Part shown: positions 25,411 through 33,900 of the stretch, piece by piece
How the letters are laid out: each line of letters begins with the position of its first letter
How positions within the stretch are numbered: the first letter of the stretch is position 1
Assembly (NCBI GenBank): GCA_902491375.1
Contig: CABUHE010000001.1
Location: 191,357 to 255,356, forward strand
Reading direction: 5' to 3'
DNA from: an uncultured Prevotella sp.
Lineage (GTDB): Bacteria; Bacteroidota; Bacteroidia; Bacteroidales; Bacteroidaceae
DNA: 64,000 bases
Notes under the pieces: generated by a model
Database searches by the model: none
Seen by the model: only the letters and a program-made list of their open reading frames with translations
Told to the model about the DNA's origin: nothing
Made by a program: the position numbers and the translations under genes

Positions 25411-25876
25411 ATGGCCTGGCTCTTAGCGATGAGTTGTAGAAGCGTCGGTCGCCCGTTACCTCCTCAGCGATGAAGTCTGGTTTGGTGAAAGGTTCGTCCT
25501 CGCTTTGCAGTTCGACCTCGGCTATTACAAGTCCGTCGTTTTCTCCGTAAAACTCGTCTACCTCGAAAGTGTGATTTCCGCTTTTAACGAAATAGCGTGT
25601 TTTGTCAATCAGTCCGGGTTCACACAGCTTGATAAGGTGCTGTGCCTCGTCAAGTGTTATTTCTTTTTCAAATTCGTAGCGTGTTGTTCCTGATTCGTCA
25701 GACGGCCCTTTGATTGTAAGGTATCCGCGCTTGTCGCGTATGCGCACTCTGACAGTGCGTCCGCGCTCACTACAGATATATCCCTGTGTTATTCGGCTGC
25801 TGGCGTATGCTTGTTCCTTATACGGCCTTCCGGCTTTCTTTACAAGGAATTTGCGCTCTATCTCAAGACCACTCAT
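25370..25876 (-). CDS. CYTH domain phosphatase/cyclase-like protein
   Basis: 168 residues. It begins MSGLEIERKFLV, the ExExK signature of the CYTH (triphosphate tunnel metalloenzyme) fold, followed by alternating charged strands: TVRVRIRDKRGYLTIKG, TRYEFEKEI, FEVDEFYGENDGLVIAEVELQSED. Bacterial members hydrolyse inorganic triphosphate or related substrates. Its start is 7 nt after the stop of a 45-residue membrane protein gene, forming a pair. Confidence 0.9.
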   Translation of the reverse strand: MSGLEIERKFLVKKAGRPYKEQAYASSRITQGYICSERGRTVRVRIRDKRGYLTIKGPSDESGTTRYEFEKEITLDEAQHLIKLCEPGLIDKTRYFVKSGNHTFEVDEFYGENDGLVIAEVELQSEDEPFTKPDFIAEEVTGDRRFYNSSLRARPFSLWRDDLPQEYR

Positions 25877-25883
25877 GCTTGTT

Positions 25884-26021
25884 TCAGCTCAGTGATGCTG
25901 CAATAAGGAATACCACCGCGAGCACGATAAGTGCCACGAATATCCATGTGATTACTCTTTTTGCCTGTTTTTCCTGATTTGCCTCGCGCTGTGCGTGGCG
26001 GATTTTGCTTTTCTGACTCAT
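25884..26021 (-). CDS. Small single-span membrane protein (45 residues)
   Basis: A short reading frame from ATG (26019-26021) to TGA (25884-25886). It has a basic, polar N-terminal half (SQKSKIRHAQREANQEKQAKR) and one strong membrane span (VITWIFVALIVLAVVFLIAA). It lies between prfB and the CYTH gene, same strand, 7 nt from the latter. I do not recognise the family, but position, start and hydrophobic pattern support a real gene. Confidence 0.65.
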   Translation of the reverse strand: MSQKSKIRHAQREANQEKQAKRVITWIFVALIVLAVVFLIAASLS

Positions 26022-26135
26022 AGTTATTTGTATTTAAGTTAAGGTTTTGTTTTTAGTTTTTTTATAGTAAGATGTCCGGGCAGGATTGTCATACAATACT
26101 TATATCTAATGCGACACTGCTGCCCGGATATATTC

Positions 26136-27257
26136 TTATTCTTCGTCGTTTACAGGGAATTCCATCAGGTATGCCTTGATGAATCCGTCAATCTTGCCGT
26201 CCATTACTCCGTCAACGTCAGTTGTCTGGTAGTTGGTACGGTGGTCTTTCACTCGTCTGTCGTCGAAAACATAGCTTCTTATCTGGCTTCCCCATTCAAT
26301 CTTTTTCTTGCCGGCTTCAATCTTGGCTTGAGCCTCCAGGCGCTTCTTCATCGCACGGTCATAGAGTTGTGATTTAAGAAGTCGCATGGCGTTGTTACGG
26401 TTTTCAAGCTGCTTGCGGCTTTCGGTGTTCTCGATGAGGATTTCTTCTTCCTCGCCGGTATCTGGGTCTACGTACTGATAACGCAGTCGGACACCGGTTT
26501 CCACCTTGTTCACATTCTGACCGCCGGCACCGCCTGAGCGGAACAAATCCCAGCTGACTTTCGACGGATCGACATAAACTTCGATTGTGTCATCGACCAG
26601 TGGACTTACAAACACACTGGCGAAGCTCGTCATTCGTTTGCCTTGTGCGTTGAAAGGAGATACGCGGACAAGGCGATGTACACCGTTCTCGCTTTTCAGA
26701 TAGCCGTATGCGTACTCGCCGCCTTCAATCTCCATTGTAACGCTTTTTATTCCGGCTTCATCACCTTCCTGTATGTTGCTTATCGTAACTTTATGGCCGT
26801 GAGCTTCAGCCCAGCGCATATACATACGCATAAGCATCTGAGCCCAGTCCTGACTCTCCGTTCCACCGGCACCACTGTTTATCTTCATAACGCAGTCCAT
26901 CGGGTCTTCCTTTTGGCGCAGCATGTTCTTCAGTTCAAGGTCTTCTATCGCCTTAATTGCTTTTTCGTAGTCTTCGTCAACTTCTTCTTCGGTTACCATG
27001 TTGTCATGATAGAAGTCAAAGGCAAGTTGCAGTTCGTCTGCTAAAGTGCGAACTTCCTTGTATCCATCTACCCACCGGCGTATATTCTTGACTTTCTTCA
27101 TCTGTTCCTGCGCTCTCTTAGGGTCATCCCAGAAGTCTGGAGCCTGTGTGCGCAGTTCTTCTTCTTCAAGTTCTATCTTCTTTTTGTCAATGTCAAGATA
27201 GTGATTCAGCGCATCGGCGCGCTCCATCACATCTTTAAGTTGTTCGGCTGTTATCAT
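26136..27257 (-). CDS. prfB: Peptide chain release factor 2
   Basis: 373 residues in one uninterrupted frame. Release factor 2 ends translation at UGA and UAA: the SPF tripeptide (RVSPFNAQG) reads the stop codon and GGQ (GGAGGQNVNK) triggers peptide release. Most bacteria need a +1 frameshift near codon 25 at CTT-TGA; here the corresponding site reads TATCTTGAC with no extra T, so the gene is fused in frame and lacks frameshift autoregulation. Confidence 0.96.
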   Translation of the reverse strand: MITAEQLKDVMERADALNHYLDIDKKKIELEEEELRTQAPDFWDDPKRAQEQMKKVKNIRRWVDGYKEVRTLADELQLAFDFYHDNMVTEEEVDEDYEKAIKAIEDLELKNMLRQKEDPMDCVMKINSGAGGTESQDWAQMLMRMYMRWAEAHGHKVTISNIQEGDEAGIKSVTMEIEGGEYAYGYLKSENGVHRLVRVSPFNAQGKRMTSFASVFVSPLVDDTIEVYVDPSKVSWDLFRSGGAGGQNVNKVETGVRLRYQYVDPDTGEEEEILIENTESRKQLENRNNAMRLLKSQLYDRAMKKRLEAQAKIEAGKKKIEWGSQIRSYVFDDRRVKDHRTNYQTTDVDGVMDGKIDGFIKAYLMEFPVNDEE

Positions 27258-27329
27258 TGTTTATTTACTGTTATTCGTTTATTGTGACTTGATGCTTTAT
27301 CCTTTGGCATCTTCTTAGTATATCAGGTT

Positions 27330-29150
27330 TTACCCTTCGGCAACCTCTTCGTACATCTTTTCTATTTCTTCGGCATAATTCTTGTTGAGCACTTTGCGCC
27401 TTATCTTCAGTGTATTGGTAAGCTCTCCGCGTTCCATTGTAAACTGCTGAGGCAGCAATGTGAAGCGTTTTATCTTCTCATAGCTTGCCAGTTGCTGCTG
27501 AAGAGTCTCCATACGCTCAGCCATCATTTCGTGAATCTCCTTGTTTTCGCACAGCTCTTTCCTGCTGTTATATGTTATTCCGTGCTTTTTCGCATATTCT
27601 TCAAGCAAACTGTAGTCTGGTATTATCAGTGCAGAAACGAATTTACGCTGGTCTGCTATTATTGCTATCTGGTCGATATATTTGTCAACAAGCAGCTTCG
27701 ATTCAATCATCTGAGGTGCTATGTATTTACCGTTTGATGTCTTGAATAGGTCTTTAATCCTGTCTTTCAGGAACAGTTCGCCGTTATTTATATATCCGGA
27801 GTCGCCTGTATGGAAGTAACCTTCTTCATCGAACGCATCACTGTTGAGCGCATCACGCTTGTAGTATCCTTTCGTTATGGTTGGGCCTTTCAGCAGAATC
27901 TCGTTGTTTTCACCGAACTTTATGCTGATACTGTCAATAGGTCTGCCTACTGAACCAACCGTAAACGGTTCGTCACGGTGGTCGGCCGATACGGTTGCGA
28001 GACTTTCAGTAAGCCCGTAACCGACAATCATGTTTATGCCTATCGAATGTACAAATTCTTCAATCTCTTGCGAAACGGTTGCCCCCGCAGTCGGAAATAT
28101 GTTAGGATTGTCGAGTCCAAGTTCATTACGAACCACCTTATACAGAGTCCGGTGAAGCAGTGCGTACTTCATTCTGAGTGCTATCGGCGGTCGTTTGCCA
28201 CGGCTTAGATACTCTATGTTGTGCTTACGGCCTATTGCCAATGCTTTTCTCATCAGTTTCTGTTGTGTCGGTGAGGCATGGTCGATGCGGTCGGTAACTT
28301 CGGCATACACCTTTTCCCAGAATCTCGGAACGGCACTCATACATGTAGGATGAGTCTCACGCATGGACTGCTGTATCTCTTTCGGATCGGTGTTGATTAC
28401 AATCTCGGCACCCTCGCTAAGACTGAGAAACAGCCATCCGCGCTCGAAGATATGAGTAATAGGCAGGAAGTTCATCACTCTGTCGTTCTCACCTACTGGT
28501 ACTATCTTGTCATTTGCGTCGAGTGCGGCGCGGTATTGGCCGTATGTCAGCATCACGCCTTTGCTGTCTCCTGTCGTTCCACTGGTGTAAAGAATGTTGC
28601 AGAGGTCGTCGTCGTTGGCCTCGCTGTAAAGCTTCTCGACCTCCGATTGCCTCGGACTGTTCTCTCCGAGAGTAAGGAACATGTCGAAATACATCGCCGA
28701 TTTGTCGGCCGGATTAATCTTCACACGGTTGTCAAAGATGATAATACGCTCGAGCGAATGGCAGTGGGAGAACACTCTTTGAGCCTTGTCATACTGTTCT
28801 TGCTCGCCTACGAACAGAACACGTATCTGCGCATCGTCAATCATGTATTGAATCTGTTGCTCGCTGCTCGTGGCGTAGAACGGTATTGTTACTGCCCTTA
28901 CACCAAACGCTCCGAAGTCTGTATACAGATATTGGATTGAGTTCTGTGAGAATACGCCTATATTCTCCTGCACTTTCACTCCGATATTGAGCAGAGCGTT
29001 TGATACATGCCGTACTTTACGCGAGAAGTCGCGCCATGTAACTGATTTCCACGTTCTGTCGCCGAAGTCACGGTAAATGAGCGCACGGCGCTTGTCATAC
29101 TTCTTGGCTTGTTCATGGATTAGAACTGAAAGGTGGCATTTTGTCTGCAT
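27330..29150 (-). CDS. Long-chain fatty-acid--CoA ligase (AMP-binding)
   Basis: 606 residues. Adenylate-forming enzyme activating fatty acids to acyl-CoA. Motifs: ILYTSGTTGDSKGVMLTYGQ (ATP/AMP loop), GYGLTESLATVSA, and GYFHTGDSGYINNGELFLKDRIKDLFKTSNGKYIAPQMIE, where GDSG and KDRIKD hold the adenylate-domain hinge. The length and C-terminal form match the eukaryote-like/FAA1-type ligases common in Bacteroidetes. It lies 72 nt upstream of prfB on the same strand. Confidence 0.93.
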   Translation of the reverse strand: MQTKCHLSVLIHEQAKKYDKRRALIYRDFGDRTWKSVTWRDFSRKVRHVSNALLNIGVKVQENIGVFSQNSIQYLYTDFGAFGVRAVTIPFYATSSEQQIQYMIDDAQIRVLFVGEQEQYDKAQRVFSHCHSLERIIIFDNRVKINPADKSAMYFDMFLTLGENSPRQSEVEKLYSEANDDDLCNILYTSGTTGDSKGVMLTYGQYRAALDANDKIVPVGENDRVMNFLPITHIFERGWLFLSLSEGAEIVINTDPKEIQQSMRETHPTCMSAVPRFWEKVYAEVTDRIDHASPTQQKLMRKALAIGRKHNIEYLSRGKRPPIALRMKYALLHRTLYKVVRNELGLDNPNIFPTAGATVSQEIEEFVHSIGINMIVGYGLTESLATVSADHRDEPFTVGSVGRPIDSISIKFGENNEILLKGPTITKGYYKRDALNSDAFDEEGYFHTGDSGYINNGELFLKDRIKDLFKTSNGKYIAPQMIESKLLVDKYIDQIAIIADQRKFVSALIIPDYSLLEEYAKKHGITYNSRKELCENKEIHEMMAERMETLQQQLASYEKIKRFTLLPQQFTMERGELTNTLKIRRKVLNKNYAEEIEKMYEEVAEG

Positions 29151-29188
29151 ACGGCATGTTGTTTTAGAGTTGATTCTTTGCCTTTATG

Positions 29189-29196
29189 CAAAAATA
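29189..29196 (-). promoter_or_regulatory. -7 element of the acyl-CoA ligase promoter
   Basis: TATTTTTG on the minus strand, 38 nt upstream of the start at 29150. Confidence 0.5.
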
Positions 29197-29301
29197 ATAT
29201 AAAATACCGAAAATCGCAAAACAATCTGTGAATTATTTTACGGTGGTGTGTAGTGAGGCTTTTTGCTGTGTTTGTCAGCTTGTTGCCAACTTTATAAATA
29301 C

Positions 29302-29336
29302 GCGAATCCCAGTGCTTATAAAGTGCCGGGATTCGC
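29302..29336. repeat. Inverted repeat in the ligase/M20 intergenic region
   Basis: GCGAATCCC (29302-29310) and GGGATTCGC (29328-29336) pair across 17 nt. No T-tract on either side, so not a classical terminator. It sits in a 574-bp divergent intergenic region that also holds array D. Confidence 0.45.
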
Positions 29337-29488
29337 CATGATTATTGCTTGTAGTGTAAGTATTTATTATTTTATGCGGAACTTGACGGCCTTACTTGTG
29401 CTTGACACTGTAGTTCTTTTTAATGAGAAATATTTTGTTTAATTATCGTGTGGTTCAGATATTTTAATAACCTATTATGGTATGTTTT

Positions 29489-29600
29489 GAAAGATATGCT
29501 CTTTTATGTTGTAAAAGATACCTTTTTGATTTGTAAAAGAGTACATTTTGAACGCCGAAAGATGCCCTTTTATAACTACTTGATTTATAGTCTGTTGCAG
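29489..29600 (+). repeat. 22-bp unit repeat array D with tail
   Basis: Four contiguous units start at 29489, 29511, 29533 and 29555. The 24-bp tail (29577-29600, TTGAT...TCTGTTGCAG) follows with no gap. It lies upstream of the + strand M20 gene and of the - strand ligase gene, so it is not tied to 3' ends. Confidence 0.8.
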
Positions 29601-29706
29601 CATTTGTGTGCTACTGCTATACTTGTTGTGCTTGTTGTTTCTCTAATATTATGTTTATGTATGTAAAACAAAGCTTGACGGGATTCTGATGTTACTTGTT
29701 TTTTAG

Positions 29707-29714
29707 TATCTTTG
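29707..29714 (+). promoter_or_regulatory. -7 element next to the M20 start codon
   Basis: TATCTTTG ends 10 nt before the ATG at 29725, so the transcript would have a leader of only a few bases. Confidence 0.55.
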
Positions 29715-29724
29715 TGCCGTAATT

Positions 29725-30789
29725 ATGATGCAGAATGAATATCTTGATGAGGCTGTCGGTCTGCTGCGCCGTCTGATAGCCACGCCGTCGGTGAGCCGTG
29801 ATGAGGCTGCCGCGGCCGACATTATTGAGGCAGTTGTGCGCGGTTATGGCTTTGAGCCTGTGCGCGACGGCAACAATGTGTGGACTGTCGCGCCCGGTTA
29901 TGATGTCGCCCGGCCTACGCTGCTGCTCAACGCGCATATAGATACGGTTCGGCCTGTCAGCTCATGGACGCGCGATCCGTTCAGTCCTGATGTCGTTGAC
30001 GGCCGTCTTTACGGACTCGGCAGCAATGACTGTGGCGGCGGTCTTGTATCGCTGTTGCAGGCGTTCCGCCGTCTTTCGGCCAGCCGTCAGCCGTATAATC
30101 TTATATATCTTGCCTCTGCCGAGGAGGAGGTTTCGGGCAAGGACGGTATCAGCCGTGCGCTGCCGCAGTTGCCAGAGATAACAATGGCGATAGTCGGCGA
30201 GCCTACGGGCATGCAGCCGGCGGTGGCTGAAAAGGGGCTTATGGTTGTCGATGCTGTGGCTCATGGCAAGTCGGGGCACGCAGCGAGAGGCGAGGGCATT
30301 AACGCCATTTATGAGGCTCTCGACGACCTTTGCTGGCTGCGCTCATACCGGTTTGAGAAAGTAAGCCGGCTGCTCGGCCCTACGCTGATGAACGTTACAG
30401 TGATTTCTGCCGGCACTCAGCACAACGTCGTGCCCGATGAATGCCGCTTCACGATTGACATAAGGACAAATGAGTTTTATACGAACGAGGAAGTTTTCGG
30501 TTTTCTTAAAACCAGACTGAAGAGTGAGATAAAGGCGCGTTCGTTCCGGCTGTCGTCGTCTGGGGTAGGTGAGGACAATCCTGTTGTGCGCCGCTGTGTG
30601 GCTATGGGTATGGCTCCGTTCGGCTCTCCTACGCTGTCAGACCAGGCTCTGATGCACTTCCCGTCGCTAAAACTCGGACCGGGCGAGTCGTCGCGTTCTC
30701 ATTCTGCCGACGAATACATTGAGATAAGCGAGATTGACGGTGCCATAAAGACGTATGTAAGTCTGCTCGATGGTATCAGTCTGACTTGA
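29725..30789 (+). CDS. M20-family metallo-hydrolase (ArgE/DapE-like)
   Basis: 354 residues. Two-zinc exopeptidase/deacylase fold: LLNAHIDTVRP (His, Asp), YGLGSNDCGGGLVSLL (bridging Asp), ASAEEEVSGKDG (catalytic Glu and ligand Glu), and GEPTGMQPAVAEKG; the dimerisation domain includes GKSGHAARGEG. Family members remove acyl groups from ornithine or diaminopimelate intermediates or cleave dipeptides. Size and 'EPTGMQPAVAEKG' favour an ArgE-like N-acyl-amino-acid deacylase in arginine synthesis, without neighbouring arg genes to confirm. The next codon is also ATG, so the start may be 29728. Confidence 0.85.
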   Translation: MMQNEYLDEAVGLLRRLIATPSVSRDEAAAADIIEAVVRGYGFEPVRDGNNVWTVAPGYDVARPTLLLNAHIDTVRPVSSWTRDPFSPDVVDGRLYGLGSNDCGGGLVSLLQAFRRLSASRQPYNLIYLASAEEEVSGKDGISRALPQLPEITMAIVGEPTGMQPAVAEKGLMVVDAVAHGKSGHAARGEGINAIYEALDDLCWLRSYRFEKVSRLLGPTLMNVTVISAGTQHNVVPDECRFTIDIRTNEFYTNEEVFGFLKTRLKSEIKARSFRLSSSGVGEDNPVVRRCVAMGMAPFGSPTLSDQALMHFPSLKLGPGESSRSHSADEYIEISEIDGAIKTYVSLLDGISLT

Positions 30790-30895
30790 AACTTGTTGTG
30801 GCGTCAGCGCTCACTTGGCATTGTTTGTTGCAGTATAGTCAGCGCAAGGCGCATGGTCTTATAGTGTTTCACGCTTTTGGTAAATAAAAAATCAA

Positions 30896-30957
30896 CCCCG
30901 CTTCCGTATCTTTCATGGCATGGATTAATGCCTGATACGGAGGCGGGGCTTCTTTTT
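30896..30957 (+). terminator. Terminator of the M20 gene
   Basis: CCCCGCTTCCGTATC (30896-30910) pairs with GATACGGAGGCGGGG (30934-30948), one G-U, then CTTCTTTTTT. It could also stop leftward transcription of the activase gene. Confidence 0.82.
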
Positions 30958-30998
30958 TATGTTTATTGTTGTGCCGTAAGGGCAGGGCGTATGTGGCG

Positions 30999-33900
30999 TT
31001 AAGCATTGTCGCTTTTCTTGTTATTCTCCTGTTTCGCCAGTTCCTCTTTCTTCAGATTGTCGACAAACAGCAGCAGACGGTTGGTTATGTTCACATCGCT
31101 TACACCGCTGTCGAAGTCGAGTGAGAGAATGTTCATGTCGGGGAAATACGACTTTATTTTCTTCTCAACGCCTTTTGATACGATGTGGTTGGCAATGCAT
31201 CCGAAGGGCTGAAGGCTTATTACGCTTCTCACTCCCTGGCGTGCGCACGACATGATTTCGGCCGGCAGCAGCCATCCTTCGCCGAACTGGGCGCTCAGGG
31301 TGATAACTTTGCGTGCCTCTTCAGCCTCTTTGAATATGTCGTTGAACGGCGTAAAGTAGCGGAAAGTTGATGCGGCACGGTTCACACGGTCGATGTGTTT
31401 GCGTATGCGTTTGTACATAATGCCGTAGATGAAGCTCATTGCGCTTCTGCGGCAGAGGTGGCTCTCCTCGTCTACACGCTTGTTTACGAAGCTCTGCATG
31501 AAGAAGTCGAGCAGCAGCGGAGGCACAATCTCAACGCCCTGTGATATGAGCCAGTCGGTTACATTCTTCTGTGCGAAGGGGTTGAACTTCAGGAATATCT
31601 CGCCTACCACACATACTTTAGGGCATACGCGTTCGTCGCAGATGCGGTTGAACTCCGTCGCAGCCATTGTGAGATAGCTTACAAGGTCGTTGTGTCTGCC
31701 CTCTATTATAAGGCTTTCGCCGGCCTGAAGGTAGAGATCACGCAGTCTGGCAGCCTGTCCGGGTTCCTTTTCGCGGACTACAGATGCGTAGTAGAACTTC
31801 GCGATACAGTCGCTGTAAAGTATCGCATAGAGTGCTATCGGCAACACCTTCATCCAGTTAACATGGAATCCGGGCTGATTGTTCTTTATCGAAGCACCGA
31901 AAGTGAATGCTACTACGGGCACTTGTGAGAAGCCTGCGTCGACGAGTGCCTTCTTTATAAGCGACAGATAGCTGCTCGCACGACATTGTCCGCCGGTCTG
32001 TGTCATGGCTACCGCCGTTTTGTCTGGGTCGTACTTGCCGCTCTCGAAGGCTTTTATTATGTCGCCGACGATAAGCGTTGCAGGGTAGCATACTTCGTTG
32101 TTGGCATACTTCAGACCCCAGTCGCACGACTCGGTGTCGCTCAGCGGCAGGTTGTCAACATCATATCCTGCCACTTTCAGGATAGCCGGAATAAGCGGAG
32201 AGATGAACGGCGTGAAGTAGGGCACTATTATCTTGCGTCCGCGACAGGCCTCGTCGAAGGTCGGCGTTGTCTTGAATTCTTTTTCAACAGCAGGTTTCTT
32301 GTCTTTGTTTCCGGCAAGTTTCAGACTCTCTATAAGTGAGCGAACGCGCAGCTTCATAGAGCCTATGTTGTTGATGTCGTCGAGCTTCAGCAGTGTGAGT
32401 ACCTTCCCGTGGCGTGACAGCATGTCGCGTACTTCGTCGGTAAGGAATGCGTCAGGGCCGCAGCCGAACGATGTCATCTCGACAAACTCCATGCCTTTCT
32501 GGCCGGCGCACCACTTTGCTGCTTCGAGAATACGGTTCGGATAAGCCCACTGCGACAGGTAGTGTGCGTCGTCAGTCTTTACTTTCTTGTCGCGCACTAT
32601 GTCGTCGGTTATTACGTAAAGTCCCATGTCCGCAAGCATGTCTGACACTTCGTGCTGTATCAGCATGTCCGTGTGGTAAGGACGTCCGGCAAGCAGTATG
32701 GTCAGCGCACCGCGTTCGCGTGCTGTCTGATAGACATGTTCGTTATAGCTGACGATGTCTTTCACATAGACATCTTGTGCCGAAACGGCGCGGCTGAAAG
32801 CGCGGTCGATGGTTCTGTCGGTAACTCCGAGCGAGCTGAGATATTCGTGGCATTGCTTGAACAGCAGGTGTTTGTCCTTGAAAGTGATTGTAGGCGAGTC
32901 GATAGGAACATCTCCGCCCTGTACGCTCTTGATGACTTCGGCGTAGCCGGTTACTATCGGACAGTTGTAGCTGTTCTGCTCTTTGCTCTGCCGTTCGTAC
33001 ACTACGAAAGGCATGAAGATACGGTCTACGTGGCTGTCAATAAGGTTCTGGATATGGCTGTGAGCCAGTTTTGCAGGGAAACAGATATTGTCTGACATCA
33101 CCATGCATGCGCTGTGCTCGTAGGATGCGAACTTAGACGGCGACGACAGGCGCACTTCTATTCCACATTCAGTGAACAGCGTGTGCCAGAAAGGATAGTC
33201 CTCATACATGTTCAGACAGCGTGGTATACCGATGGTCATGCGCGGTGAACCTTTAACTCCTTCTCTATCAAAGAGCAGAGAGTTCTTCTTTGTGTATGCG
33301 TTGAGGCCGTTTTCGAGTTTGTCGGCACCTTTATTACTGAACACCCGTTCGCAACGGTTGCCTGAATAGTATTCTTTTCCATTGTCAAAGCGGTAGCGCA
33401 CGACGAGACATTGGTTGTCGCAGCCCTTGCAGTGATGCTCTTTCTGAGTGTATTCTGCCTTTGCGAGCATGTCGTCAAGCGTCAGCTGACTTTGGCAGTG
33501 CTGCTTTGCGTAGAGCGCACAGCCGTACGCTCCCATCAGCTCAGGCATGTTGCAGCGCGTAACTTCGGCACCAGTCAGCAGTTCGAGGGCACGCACTACG
33601 GCGTCGTTTCTCATCGTTCCACCCTGTACTACGATATGACTTCCGAGCTGTGAGACATCTCTCAGTTTGAGTACTTTGTACAGACAGTTCTTCACAACGG
33701 AGTATGCCAGACCGGCGGCAATGTCGTTTATGCCGGCACCTTCGCGTAGAGCCTGCTTCACTTTGGAGTTCATGAAGACCGTGCAGCGTGTGCCCAGGTC
33801 GCAGGGAGCTGCCGACTTGCATGCAGCTTCGGAGAACTCGTGGGCTGTATAGCCAAGAGATTTGGCGAAAGTCTCGATGAACGAGCCGCAGCCTGACGAG

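Noticed and set aside
26136..27257. Frameshifted prfB
   Set aside because: The frame is continuous from start to stop; no shift site is needed.
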